Shown here: positions 11,858 to 23,107 of the stretch, piece by piece
Position numbering within the stretch: the first letter of the stretch is position 1
How the letters are laid out: every line of letters starts with the position of its first letter
DNA from: Enoplolaimus lenunculus
Taxonomy: Eukaryota > Nematoda > Enoplea > Enoplida > Thoracostomopsidae
Direction of reading: 5' to 3'
Assembly: GCA_030248215.1 (NCBI GenBank)
Contig: JASANG010002239.1
Coordinates: 1-64,000, forward strand
DNA: 64,000 nt
Translations under genes and position numbers: made by a program
Notes under the pieces: generated by a model
The model's input: only the letters and a program-made list of their open reading frames with translations
What the model was told of the DNA's origin: nothing
Database searches by the model: none

Positions 11858-12083
11858 TAAAAATATTGCCACGGTTGCATCTTATTACAACAAGTCAAAA
11901 TAGATTGAATTAGTTTTGAAAGTTGTCAAGTAAAATAATAAAATTCAATGAGTTTAAACTCTTTGTAATAGAATTTGATTGTTTGGATGATTGTGTTTCT
12001 GATCTTGTTGACAAAGTGCAACCGAGTTACTTGTTATCCATCGTTCACTCGTATTTGATGATGTTTTCGAGTTCGTTTGCTTT

Positions 12084-12095
12084 CGTTGGGCACAA
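12084..12095 (-). other. Candidate primer-binding site
   Basis: On the minus strand TTGTGCCCAACG follows directly after the candidate LTR end TTACA. It matches 10 of 12 bases of the tRNA-Lys type site TGGCGCCCAACG used by many gypsy elements. It lies about 230 bp upstream of the gag start. Confidence 0.45.
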
Positions 12096-12096
12096 A

Positions 12097-12404
12097 TGTA
12101 ACGTATAAGGTTGTTCTCGATTTCTTTATAACATGTAAAATAATTCGTCCAAACGTTTATTCAAATGAGGCTAAATCGTTTATTCGACAGACAACCGATA
12201 ACGAGCGGATTTCAATGCGTTTTTAACCATTCGTTGAGTCTAACACATACTATGATCAATCAACCGGTAAAAACGTCAAGTTGTAATATTTTTTATCTTT
12301 TCAAAAAATTCCAGAAGTCGAATGAAACTCTAAATTTTTCATCAATTTGATTTCATAAAAATTCATATTCGAAACATAGAAATGAATTTTAAATATCTAT
12401 TTGA
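12097..12404 (-). repeat. Candidate 5' LTR of the gag element
   Basis: Read on the minus strand it starts TGTCAAATAG and ends CGTTACA (TG...CA), next to the primer site, and holds two AATAAA signals near its end. About 308 bp. No second LTR was found in the window, so the limits rest on TG/CA and the adjacent primer site only. Confidence 0.4.
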
Positions 12405-12467
12405 CATAGCCCCTCCGGAAAACGAAGCGGCACTGCCCTATACATGGGCCAGAAAATTTATACGTGA
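12405..12467. mobile_element. MITE A end fragment
   Basis: The stretch ends CCCTATACATGGGCC, the terminus of family A. The rest of the element is missing. Confidence 0.55.
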
Positions 12468-14326
12468 TTCGTTTATACAGCGAAGCCTGTGATAATATAC
12501 GAATGGAAAACATAAAAACTTAACATAACATTAAAATATAACGCACACAGGTTTATTGCTTAAACATTTTAACTTTTTCAGGCCTCACAAATCTCCTAAT
12601 ACAATTTCAGGCCCGCAGCCACCTTCAGATCAAGCAAAATTTTCCGTAAGCTATCGAGCAAAGCTACCACCAAAGATATAAGCTATTAAGTTTCTACCCC
12701 TCTTTGTGATTTACAGTACTACAAGCTGACGTTTCTTTGTTGGAATAAAATTGGTTTACAAGAGTCAGTGGAACTTTATTTGAGCAATTCATGTTGGCAT
12801 GAGCGCTCTTTTAAGGTGGCTTGTCGAGAACTATTGTCCCTAGGTCTGGGCATAAATTGCTCAGTTCTCAACAAGGCTGAACAACTATCCACTATCCCAA
12901 ATATCTTTTCAAGAACAAGGGTTTCCCCCGTAACCCGTTAACAGATAAATTACCATAGAACCCTCTGCTACGATTATACACCTAATAACTTTGTGTGCAC
13001 TTGATATCACCTACAATTTTCAGATCATAATGCAAAATTACGAAAAAAGACTCAGTTGCCACGATAAGTAACTAGAGTAAATTCTTCCTTAACGCCTCAA
13101 ATAAAGTTTCTCTTTTGAAGGGCAGAAAACGTGACTCGATCCGCAAACTCGTCAAGCAAGAGACTGGTGTTTCCAGTACTATGTTACGAGTGGCGTGCCT
13201 GGAGTTTCCAGGTCTTTACAAGTGGGTCAAAACTTTTAAGAGTAACCAAAATGTTTTAGGATGTCTGAGCAACATCTCGCGCACTATGCGACGGGCCCGT
13301 GCTAGCTAACCAAATTGATTCAAGAAACCAAAAATTGTTTGTTGTAGTACTGTGGTACAAGTCAGTTGTAGCACGGCATATTGTCATTCCGATATACAAA
13401 CACGCGTTGCTAAGCTTGCTTCAAGCGTGCGGTGCATTCGGACACCGCTGTCATGCAGTGCGTGTGACTCAACAACTCGCGCAACGTACTCGTGCAGAAC
13501 TCGTGCTATCGCAATCCTTCCACACTTGTGCGTACACACGTTCTCTATTCACTTGCACAGCAACAATGCGATGCTCTCGTGCACGCACTCGCCTCACTTC
13601 GTTCGACTCGTGCCGCACACTTGACGCATCGCAGCAGCGTCCGTTCATATTTCGGATGAACGCAAAGCCGTGCTACAACTATTACCTGTCTTCTCGTAAT
13701 GTAAAAGCCTTTTCTGTGCCGAAATTGTGGCATAACAGTTCGTCACACTTGAGGCCATGGTTAATGCACGGTTAAATGTGATTCAAGCGTGCCGCAAGCT
13801 TGGATGCTCGCTCACGCACGCGGAGGGACTACGTTCCGGCTCCATTCCGGCCCTTTTATTTTCGACTCTGGTTCGAAATGGCAGTTAGTGCCTTTGTTCG
13901 TGATATTTTCAACATTCATGTATTTGATTTGTGTTTTCTTCGCAATTATTGCGCAATTTTAATTATTAAGACGAATTCCTTGTCACATATAAAAGCTTGA
14001 GTTGGTATTTTGTTCCTAATGAATCTACAATTAGCGTTGGAAATTTAATATTTGAAATATAAAGTTTATTTTTAGCATCGAACGCAGGAAATTTTTTTTG
14101 TACGTAAGTTTATGGACTTGTAACAAGGCGCTATTTAGTAAGACATGACTGCGCTAGGTTTAGGCTCAGGGGTGCATATAACACAAGGAGCAGACATCCC
14201 TTCTGAAATTTCTATACGAACAAGAAAAAAAGAACTTGTAACTTTATTTAGAATAACTTTCTCGATCCTTCAGGTAAAAAAGATACCTACTTTTATGAAA
14301 TTACGTCATCTCGAAAATAACAACTA
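12468..14326. other. No recognisable gene
   Basis: The GC-rich patch 13360-13850 has long open frames on both strands but no motif, and it contains the direct repeat TTCAAGCGTGC (13422, 13783). The frame at 13115-13309 is basic and unrecognised. Confidence 0.35.
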
Positions 14327-14753
14327 CTGTAGCAAGCCGAATAAGAGGGTGTAATAAGAGGTGAGTCCCGATTTTCAGTCCCAATCAATAGGAGTCCATA
14401 ACCCTGAATCAGAGTCCGTAAGCGGATAGAGCTTCTAAACCTTAATTATAGTCCATAAATGTCAATTATCCTTAATTGTAGCTCATAAATGATTCCAGGA
14501 CCAAATAAAGTTTTGTTCGAAACTTTAAAGCGTACTGAAGTTTTGAAAGTACATTCAGATAACCTTGTATTATCGCTAAAGCTTTTGATACAAGACAAAT
14601 AAACGTTGTGTTCAACGGATAGTTGCAATACAGAATACATAGCAATAACGAAGGGCGATTTAAAAATAAATAACAGTCCGTAACCGTATAACAAGGGGTA
14701 CCTCCTGGAGAGGCCAAACAAATATCAGCCCCCTCTTATTCGGTTCACTACAG
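14327..14753. mobile_element. MITE D copy 1, TA target
   Basis: Ends are CTGTAGCAAGCCGAATAAGAG and the reverse complement of CTGTAGTGAACCGAATAAGA, flanked by TA on both sides. The interior shows the family's GAGTCCATAAATGTCAATTA-type repeats. TA duplication and CTG ends suggest a Tc1/mariner/pogo-mobilised element. Confidence 0.85.
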
Positions 14754-14765
14754 TAGCTACGCCAC

Positions 14766-14830
14766 TAAGCTTTAGCTTAATAGGCTTATGGGCATTGTCT
14801 TAGGCTTAGGCTTAGGCTTAGGATCTGGGT
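14766..14830. mobile_element. TTAGGC-bearing MITE fragment
   Basis: Three to four TTAGGC units remain near 14800-14822 without family A/B ends. Confidence 0.5.
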
Positions 14831-15133
14831 TTGATTCAATTTCACGTTTGGTGTTCGCAACTTCTTTATGTCCGACAACCAATACACCTATGCAGAGCAA
14901 TATTTTAATGTATTGCAATCATGGTGTAAAAACGGATAGTAAAAATAACGGAAACGGACACCGCTTTTTAATACCGGAAACAAATATCCGGTGACACCCA
15001 GACGGAAATCTGCGGTATTTGAATGCTTCGATGCTGATATTTGTGAATTTCGAATGCGAATGATTGAACAAAACTGTATCTGAAAACAAAATGAAAGGTA
15101 ACCTTAAGCAGCACCCAAACCATAAGGAGCGTA

Positions 15134-15332
15134 CACTGTAAAAAATGGGCAGTCAAATCTACTGTCTCGGAAACAGGCTTTTCCTGACTACACAAACTGA
15201 GTCAAATTTGACTCAGCTGGAGTCAAATTCGATTCACTGTTGATTGTGACGGAGTCAAATTTGACTCAGTTTTTATACTCAGGAAAAGCCTGTTTCCGAG
15301 AGAGTCGATTTGACTCCCCATTTTTTACAGTG
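15134..15332. mobile_element. MITE C copy 1, near-palindrome, TA target
   Basis: CACTGTAAAAAATGGG at one end and its complement at the other, with TA on both sides. The whole 199 bp folds on itself around repeated GAGTCAAATTYGACTC blocks. Confidence 0.9.
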
Positions 15333-15542
15333 TACCGAAACATTAGGCTTCGGAACCAACCATGTAATCACCAGATTCATAGTAATTTCTGGTCCGGTGT
15401 AGGCACGAACAATAAATTGGAAACGATTCGCCAATTCTATTTTAAGAACCAATATTTCAGTCGAGTATTTGTTACTGGGTCGTATTTTCAAATGCATATC
15501 GCTTCTATCATCACTCATCAGTTACCGGTACGTTTTCAAACT

Positions 15543-15828
15543 GTACAAGAGTGTGCTACTCTTGGGACTCCGCATGGTACAAAATGTACCACCGGTCGTT
15601 GCATTTTTGGCCGTTTCCTCTTGTTTAGAACGGGGGTCGCGTATCACATGAATGCCCCAATATTAAACTCTAAGAGGAGCATGTATGACGCCGCGTACAT
15701 AAAGTGCCATGGTTCGCACCGGTTGTACCCCCTTCTAAATAAAGGGGGGGGGGCAGGGCAAAAACGCAACGCGTGCTGGGCACATTCTTTTCTACACAGA
15801 ATGTGCCCAGTTGCACACTCTTGCTAAA
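15543..15828. mobile_element. MITE E copy 1
   Basis: Imperfect terminal repeats (CAAGAGTGTGC.ACT) enclose about 280 bp. The right side holds a hairpin of the GGGCACATTCT...AGAATGTGCCC type and a G9 run. Confidence 0.65.
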
Positions 15829-15882
15829 TAGCGATTATCCACTGTTGATATTTACTAACTGCGGATGATCACTGTTTTAAGC

Positions 15883-16172
15883 AAGAATGTGCCTTAGGTG
15901 GGATTTACATAGCACAAAATGTACCATCACGCGTTTTTTGTCTACCCCTCCCCAAAATTTTCGGAGGGTCGATATTATATGTATACTTCCCACGTTTTTA
16001 AACATTTTAACTTTTAAGAGCATATAAGCCTGAACATTTTCACTATCGTTCACATTTCTTATTTTACAAATCAAATGAACTTCCGCCGAATGAAAGGGAT
16101 CGAGCAAAAACGCAACGCGCGTTGGGTACATTGTTTTCTATACACAAAATGTACTCAGTTGCATACTCTTAA
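15883..16172. mobile_element. MITE E copy 2
   Basis: The same ends and AAAAACGCAACGCG segment as copy 1, more diverged, lying just downstream of it. Confidence 0.6.
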
Positions 16173-17085
16173 TATGTAACAGCATGCATTAATCACTGTT
16201 GATATTAACTATTTCAAACGTAAGGACGTTTATTAGTTGAATCGTACTAATAAACTAAGAAAAGGGTGCCGACATCAAAGTATACCGAAAAGGCATCTGT
16301 TTTAATTGGCATCTTAAATCTTTCTGATGTTACTTCGCTGACTTAAATCTCCCCTTAGGAATTAATTAATCAATTGAAGTTATGAATTTGTAGCGTTACT
16401 TGAAACGCTGTAAGCCAGTTCACTCGGGTCCTTATTTAAAATTATTAAAATTTCAACTCTGTATACTGGAAAATTCAAAAATTACTTTGAAAATAATGAA
16501 CCAAAAAGCTATTTATAAACGGGGTATCGTGTTTCTCTCGAACATCAGTATATTAACACTGGAATGTCTTACATACGTATTTTGGGCAAGTTTCCAACAT
16601 AATTTGTTAATACGATAGTTTCATAGCACATAGACGTGGTTGTTCTATAAATTATAAAATTTGTTTACAGTCTTTTAAGTATTCGCTAACGCTGTTGCAC
16701 ATTGCACAGATTTGGACGACTAGTTTATTTCATGTGCGTTTGTTGGCTTCAAATTACTTTTAAATTTCAAACGATGAATATACGTCGTGTCTTAAAACAA
16801 CTATTTTTACCAGTAGGCAACTCGGCCATTACAAACACAAATAATTATCGGGCAAACCCGAAAGAACAACAACTGCAAAGCAAGTTGTAATCGTTTGAAT
16901 GTTCCGCTACTTTTGTAATAGGTGGCTTATGGCTTGTGTTGAATAGCCAACTGCGTGTGGGACTACCCAGTGGTCAAGTTGGAATAATAGATGTTTAGGA
17001 AACGACATATATGCGTCATTTCTGCCGTTCCCGTAATCAGTATTTCGGCTTGGCGTTAACCAGGATCATTACACACAAAGGGTCG
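16173..17085. other. No recognisable gene
   Basis: AT-rich sequence with short unrelated open frames only. Confidence 0.4.
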
Positions 17086-17215
17086 GCCCATGTTTAGAAC
17101 ATGATCGTAACTGTAGCATAATCAAGCATATTTCTAAGCCTAAGCCTAAGCGTAAGGATGAGCCTATTTCTACGCCTAAAGCTTAAACCAAGCAAAAAAT
17201 CAGTCTACAGCTTAA
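17086..17215. mobile_element. MITE A copy (17.1 kb), partial
   Basis: GGCCCATGTTTAGAACATG start, then GCCTAA units and the conserved AAGCTTAAACCAAGCAAAAA block; the far end is lost. Confidence 0.7.
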
Positions 17216-17337
17216 GCTCACAAACTATATGAAACGTATTTGTTTCCGAAAACGTGAAATTTTTTACAAAGCATTACTTCAAGCAGTATCAATTATACTC
17301 AAAAGTCAATTGTAAATACTCTAATACAGGAGTGACA

Positions 17338-17598
17338 ATGAAATGTCAAAGTTTATCATTAATTTTGGCGTTGATCGTATTCACATCGCCGTCATACGCG
17401 TTTCGACTCCGACTTCCAGAAATTGGTTTCAATCACAATCAGCAGCAACAACAGCGACAAGCGGACGATATCCATGGGTTTCAGCGTGATTTGTTTGAAG
17501 CGTTGACTCGTGGGAATAACGAAAAGTCGGCAAGTTTTCGTTTGACGTCACGGTTTAAATTTCCGCATTCGTTCAAAATCCAGGCCCGTGTATTGTAA
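17338..17598 (+). CDS. Small secreted peptide, 86 residues, unknown function
   Basis: The ATG at 17338 is preferred over the upstream in-frame ATG at 17254 because it opens a classic signal peptide (MKCQSLSLILALIVFTSPSYA, likely cut after YA). An acceptor-like CTCTAATACAG lies 8-9 bases before it, suggesting a spliced 5' leader. The mature part is about 65 residues, rich in Arg, Phe and Gln (a Q5 run), with net positive charge and no cysteines. No family is recognised. It could be a secreted effector, a peptide precursor, or the first exon of something longer, although the frame closes at 17596. It sits between two family A MITEs. Confidence 0.55.
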   Translation: MKCQSLSLILALIVFTSPSYAFRLRLPEIGFNHNQQQQQRQADDIHGFQRDLFEALTRGNNEKSASFRLTSRFKFPHSFKIQARVL

Positions 17599-17646
17599 AA
17601 TGTGTGTAACAATTATCACCAGTTGATGACATGTCTTGTAGCTTTC

Positions 17647-17936
17647 GGCACATGTAACGATCAGGGGCGGAGCGATTTTCTGTGATGCCACAATAGAGTA
17701 CTTAAGCTTAAGCTTTAGGGTAATTTTTTGCTTGGCTTAGGCTTAGGCGTAGGCTCATTCTTACGCTTACGCATAGGCTTAGGCTTAGGCTTAGGCTTAC
17801 GCTTAGGCTTAAGAATATGCTCATTGTTACGGTTACGCGTAGGCTTAGGCTTACGCTTAGGCTTAGGCTTAGGTTTAGGTTTAGGCATAGGAATATGATT
17901 GTAATAGTGTTACGCCCTTGTTTTTTTACGTTGGCC
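17647..17936. mobile_element. MITE A copy with 8 bp target duplication (7/8)
   Basis: Begins GGCACATGTAACGATCAGG and ends ACGTTGGCC. Flanks TAGCTTTC and TACCTTTC. The interior has about 20 TTAGGC or one-base variants. Confidence 0.88.
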
Positions 17937-18228
17937 TACCTTTCGAACCAGTAAATAGTGAAGGGTTGAAATTTTCACATTTGGGTTGGTGTGACAACTG
18001 CGTCAATTTTAAGGTCCGCAATTGCATGTGTTCGTCAGTTTGTAAACGTATCGCTAGCTGGTGTAGGTGCTATACGCATTTGAGAATATGAGTCCTAATT
18101 ACAAGTTAGGATTCGAATCCAGAACGCACGGATGGAAGTATACGCCTAATCATTGGTCACTATTATACCAAGTCTGCATGACACTTTTTAACAAGAGTAT
18201 ACAACTGGTACGTTCTGTGTAGAACATA

Positions 18229-18437
18229 CATTGTAAAAAATTGTGAGTCAAATTGTCTCTCTCCGAAATAGGCTCTACGGGACTACACAAACTGAGTCAA
18301 ATTCGACTCCTCCAGAGCCAAACGTGCGACTCAGAGATTAGAATTTGACTCCGGCGGAGTCGAATTTGACTCAGTTTGTGTAGTCCCGTAGAGCCTATTT
18401 CGGAGAGAGTCAATTTGGCTCACCATTTTTTGCAGTG
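18229..18437. mobile_element. MITE C copy 2, TA target
   Basis: CATTGTAAAAAATTGTGAG to CACCATTTTTTGCAGTG, TA on both sides, 209 bp near-palindrome. Confidence 0.9.
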
Positions 18438-18649
18438 TAATGTCTCCAGTGCGCGTTGCATTCACCCCGCCCTCCGTTATTTGGGATGGAGGGACAAAAT
18501 TTTCAGAGAGTCTAAAATTGATTTGCTGTTGTATATACAAAAAGATATCCGATCATATTTTGAACAAAGTTTATAATCGATATTGGCACAGATTTACAGG
18601 TGTAATTAATGTAAAATTGACCCCGTCTTAAAGTGAGGGGGAACGAACA

Positions 18650-19060
18650 AAACGTTACCAGCGCGAGTACATTTTGTACCATACAAAACAAGGCTTGTTG
18701 CGTACTCTTGGGTCAGGGCATCATCGACCATTAATATTACACAAAGAGTGGATGATGCATACTTCGCCTAGAGTATGCAACAACTGAGTACATTCTGTGT
18801 AGCAAAGAATGTACCCGGCAGGCGTTGCGTTTTTGGCTGACCCTTCCTTTTTATTTCAAGGGGGGTACAACCTATGCGAACCATGGCACTTTAATACGGC
18901 ATCAAAAATGATCCATTTATAGTTTAATTTAGGGGTATTGCATGTGATAGCGACCCCACGTCGAAATAAGGGGGTCGGCCGAAAACGCCACGTCCAGTAG
19001 TGGATTCTGTACCATGCGGAAGCCCTAGAGTTGCTCACTATGGTATCATGCACACTTGGT
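18650..19060. mobile_element. MITE E copy 3 (compound)
   Basis: A hairpin segment at 18780-18830 (GAGTACATTCTGTGTAG...GAATGTACCC) and a GTTGCGTTTTTGG segment match copies 1-2. A further partial copy lies at 18660-18720. Confidence 0.55.
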
Positions 19061-19149
19061 AATACTCATTGTGTATTTGCACAGTTTATGATATAGTATT
19101 TTACAGTATGCTGTATATGGTAAGAAATTCGCAAAATGCCCCATATCTG

Positions 19150-19396
19150 CGCTAGCGGATCCAGGCGGGAGACGGAAGAGTTGGCGTACGCCCCACATCA
19201 AAAATTTTTTGTGTTATATAGGTAAGGTCCCGCCCTGCCTTACAATGATGTTTCCCCTCAGAAATTTTTTCTTAAATAATTTTTCCGTCACAATTTTTGG
19301 TGATACAATGGTAAGGTTTCTAGCTTACAATTTTTGCGCTTCATAACATTTGTCAGCCGGCCCTGTCCCCGTCAGAAATTTTTGGATCCGCCTCTG
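19150..19396. mobile_element. hAT-like MITE with exact 8 bp duplication
   Basis: CGCTAGCGGATCC and the complement of CAGAGGCGGATCC form the ends, flanked by CATATCTG at 19142-19149 and 19397-19404. An 8 bp duplication plus CAGRGGCGGATCC ends is typical of hAT. The interior repeats CAGAAATTTTT and GGTAAGGT. Confidence 0.88.
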
Positions 19397-19422
19397 CATA
19401 TCTGTTGTTATAATATAGCATA

Positions 19423-19667
19423 CACTCGAAACAATATTTCTGATATTTAAGAAAAAATTTCTTACATTTAAGAAGTATGATTAGCAAGATGCACTTGAAA
19501 ATTATTTCTGTTATAACAGAAAAGTTTTCAAAAAATTTTGAAATAAAGACTGAAATTAAACGTTTTATAGTTCTTTTTAGAAAAATTGTCTTAAATATCA
19601 GAAAAATTTCAGATTTGCCACAGAAAATATACTTTTCTGTAAAAATTCAGAAATTATTTTTTGTGTG
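19423..19667. mobile_element. MITE F copy 1, TA target
   Basis: CACTCGAAAC to TTTTGTGTG with TA on both sides. AT-rich interior with TTTCTGATATTTAAGAAAAA at the left, matching the copy at 43134. Confidence 0.75.
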
Positions 19668-19924
19668 TACTAATGACGAAATCACGTAACTGCTAAAGAA
19701 CGGGCATTTTAACAAAGATGATTACTGATAACTTTAGCCTAGCGCGTTTTACCTGTCTTGGCAGCTTAAGTATCGATGAAGGATAAACACAGTTTAGAAT
19801 CTGAGGTTTTATCGCTCAAGCTGGTTGCATGTGTACGGCAGACCTAATTTTTTATTAAATAAACACCCCGAATTTAGACAGACAATTGAGCTGTACCTAC
19901 GACAATTTGTCACTTCGACAACTT

Positions 19925-20040
19925 GTGTTCTGATAGTATTTTAAACCTAAGCCTAAACCTAACCATAAAATATAATGCTAACCATGAGCATAAAGCCTAA
20001 CAGCACAATGATGCTCGACAAATTGCGTTAGTAGTCAAGA
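19925..20040. mobile_element. GCCTAA-bearing MITE fragment
   Basis: Only the hexamer-rich core of an A/B element survives. Confidence 0.4.
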
Positions 20041-20360
20041 TTTCGTATTACAAGGTGTCGTCGAACGACAAGAGTTTTTACGGAACCAGTTTAGCAGCGT
20101 TTTTTGCATTCTAGAAGGCCTATTTGCCACCAAGCACAAAATTCTACATCTCTGATATCATGAAACCGTCATACTTGGGTGAAGTCAACCGTGATGTTCC
20201 AATTGATAGAGCGACGCAAGCCAGAAAACGAAAAAGTAAGCAAACCTCACAGAATGAGACTCCAAACCACCATCTTTGAGGCAACATTGTTGAACCCGTA
20301 AATTTGGTCAAATTTTCAAAATCGTCTCCGAAAGTTTCATAATGCGACGATGTCATTTTT

Positions 20361-20514
20361 GGCCCATGTTACTTTAAGGGGTGTTCAGGTTTCTGGTGGG
20401 TCTATAAAACCGCGGGTTTAGATTCCAGATTACAATTTTTGCAACGCTTAGGCTCAGGCTTAGGCTTAAGAATACGCTTAATCTACTGTTACGCCCCTAA
20501 AAGTAACATTGGCC
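20361..20514. mobile_element. MITE B copy (20.4 kb)
   Basis: GGCCCATGTTACTTTAAGGG to AAAGTAACATTGGCC. Has the family's GTTTCTGGTGGGTCTATAAA block and a short TTAGGC core. Confidence 0.85.
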
Positions 20515-20880
20515 CAAAAGTCTGGTGAGCAGACTGGCATTTTGTTCACTCAACAAAATGATATAATTTACTTAGCTATCCGTTAATTTTGGCAATAAAG
20601 TCGTGCTTCTCGCTCGCTTCGCTGGTGAACTTGGCTCCATGAACGACCCGCTGCTATGCATAGTTTATTTAGCGTTTTCCTCAACTGGTCCGCCCGCGGC
20701 GCCGCGCCGGATTACATCAAAATGTTAGGGCTGATGTTTACAACCAGTCAAGAGCTGGTGCGAAGCATATGTTGTGGCAGATCACAAAATTGATGTATAT
20801 TTTTGGTTGTTTGAACGCCTTTTAGATAATAAACGGCTATAGATTGGCGGGACGTGACTTAATTTAAATACATATATACA

Positions 20881-21425
20881 CCGCAATTTCTGTTCCGGCT
20901 GGAATTCCTGAAAAAATTCAGTTCCTGTTCGTGTTCCTGTTCGTGCATTCAAAGATGCAGGGACCGGAATTTTTACGGTTTTGTGGCAAATTATTAATAA
21001 TTTAAATACTGAAATGTCTGAGTAAAAATTTGTTTATTTGAAATGAGCGTTATTGCACAGTTCAATTTTGTTAATAAACTGTCTGTGATGTGCTTTAGCA
21101 AAATTTGATTATGAAATAGCTGAAAATTCACATAAGCAATTTTTGGCAAGTTTTTTTAAAATGTCCAACAGTAGTTCGGTGACGAAAATTATTTTAAATT
21201 CCGGTTCCTGTTCCTGTTCTGGTTCCTGCAGAGAGATTCAATTCCTATTCCTTATAGAAACACTTCTTTTGACAAAACATTTTTTAAAGACAAAGTTTCC
21301 AATATTTAAATGATTATGAATAATTTGCCACAATACCGTAAAAATTCCGGTTCCTGCAACTTTGAATGCAGGAACAGGAACAGGAACAGGAATCGAATTT
21401 TTGCAGGAATTCTGGTTGAACCCTG
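20881..21425. mobile_element. hAT-like MITE with TTCCTG repeats
   Basis: The right end GGTTGAACCCTG fits hAT CAGGGTT ends. Both arms carry runs of TTCCTG/CAGGAA in opposite orientation. Flanks ATATATAC and ATATATAT are compatible with an 8 bp duplication but lie in AT-simple sequence. Confidence 0.6.
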
Positions 21426-21655
21426 ATATATATTTATATATATAAGTACATATATATAATTCTCTGCAAACAGCTATATTTTATTATTTGCTATTTTAGC
21501 TTGTTTCTTCAAGCTTTGCGATATTTATTGAACGCCGAATATGATTATTTGTGCTCGTTTGGATTCGTAACCAGAAGCTGCCCAGAAAAATGCTGGTTCC
21601 TTATTTTAATCCATCAACACGTGTGAAATTACCACTTGCCGTCCGTAAACTTGTT

Positions 21656-21910
21656 AGTCCATGTTACTTTACGGGGCGTCCAGGTTTTTGGTGGGTCCAT
21701 AAAATAGTAGGATTAGATTCTAGATTACATGTTTTTTGCTAAGGCTTAGGATTAGGCTTGGGAACACATTTTTGCAACGGTTTCGTTTAGGCTTAGGAAT
21801 ACGCTTTTGCAACGGTTAGTGCTTAGGCTTAGGAATACTCTTTTGCAACGCTTAGGCTTAGGAGTACGCTTTTGCAACGCTTAGGCTTAGGCTTAGGTTT
21901 AGGACGTACA
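21656..21910. mobile_element. MITE B copy (21.7 kb), hexamer-expanded, right end lost
   Basis: Left end GTCCATGTTACTTTACGGGG is intact. The segment TTTTGCAACG plus TTAGGC units is repeated four to five times. Confidence 0.7.
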
Positions 21911-22143
21911 CTTTGCCTGCTAATTTGACGTTAAAGCTTATACGTTCTGGCTCAGACTATAGGTTAGCTATTTGCTAAACCGAAGCGTAAACGCAGTTTG
22001 CGCTGCCTAAGCATATTCGGGATGAAAGAGCTTACAAGAGCCGTTTTATTGCAAAGGTTTTCTGATGCTCGTTGTTAAGCTCATAATTAAAGATAATGTT
22101 GCATTTACAAAATTAATAAATATGTTAAAATAAACATTACATT

Positions 22144-22341
22144 GGCCCATGTATATAACAGGGCCGGATCGTTTTCCGGAGGGGCTATAATACAGTTAGT
22201 TTAAGCTTTTAGACTAATTTTTTTGCTTAGGCTTAGGCTTAGGCCTAGGAATAGGCTCATCCATACGCTTAGGCTTAGGCGTAGGCTTAGGCTTAGGAAT
22301 ATGCTTATACTACTGTTCCGTCTCTGTTTTATACATGGGCC
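22144..22341. mobile_element. MITE A copy (22.1 kb), 8 bp duplication 7/8
   Basis: GGCCCATGTATATAACAGGG to TTTTATACATGGGCCC. Flanks ATTACATT and ATTACACT. Confidence 0.85.
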
Positions 22342-22891
22342 CATTACACTTGTATCTTGAAATTAAAACATTGTCACAAAAACGATGTGTGTATAGTTTT
22401 CTTGCCATTATATTATCGTGGACTTCGAGTAAAAAGTGCACCCAGAGCAAATTTTGCAGAAATGTTGTCAGCGAGACTCGCCAGCAACGTTTTTTCGGAG
22501 AGTCCTGACATTTCACGGGTCAGCCTGGAACGTCGAAAGCGACTATTTTTACTCAGGGTAACTCAGACAAGTTTTAGGTAACAAACTGATTTTGATTGGC
22601 TGTTCTCACAGTTGGACTTTGTTCGTATTCAAGTTTCCACAGTGAGATTTGGAGTTTGTCTTCAGTTGTGTTGTGACGTATGAATTTACACAAAGCAGTT
22701 ACCAACGGAATGATCATAAAACCGCAGTGAAACATCGTCATCTGGCGTTGGGCCGTCAAGTGCCATAACGCCGAGATATCCGTCCAGTGTATAGATGATT
22801 ACCGTAACGGCCATTGTAAGAAAACAGGGCTGTAACAGTTGTAAAAGCATATTCCTAAATCTAGACCTACGCCTAAACATACGAACAAGTC

Positions 22892-23089
22892 GGCCAGTGT
22901 TACTTTAAGGGACGTAACAGTAGATTAAGCGTATTCCTAAGCCTAAGCCTATAAGCGTTGCAAAAATGTGTTCCTAAGCCTAAGTCTAAGCCTAAGCCTA
23001 AGAATAAGCAAAAAATGTAATCTAGAATCTAAACCTACTCTTTTATGGACCCACCAGAAACCTGGACGCCCCTTAAAGTAACATGGGCC
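22892..23089. mobile_element. MITE B copy with exact 8 bp duplication
   Basis: GGCCAGTGTTACTTTAAGGG to TAAAGTAACATGGGCC, flanked by AACAAGTC at 22884-22891 and 23090-23097. It lies 18 bp from the piggyBac end. Confidence 0.93.
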
Positions 23090-23107
23090 AACAAGTCTGT
23101 ACCTTAA

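Noticed and set aside
13299-13775. 158-codon ORF with overlapping frames on both strands
   Set aside because: GC-rich patch lacking stops in several frames; low-complexity Cys/Arg/Ser composition and no motif.
15240-15827. 195-codon ORF
   Set aside because: It runs across MITE C and MITE E; no protein features.
17750-17885. Telomere or subtelomere signature (TTAGGC arrays)
   Set aside because: The hexamers lie within MITE ends and are interrupted and dispersed in both orientations; no terminal array is present.
18049-18120. tRNA-like segment with GGATTCGAATCC
   Set aside because: The palindromic B-box-like core is present but anticodon and T arms overlap and no cloverleaf forms.
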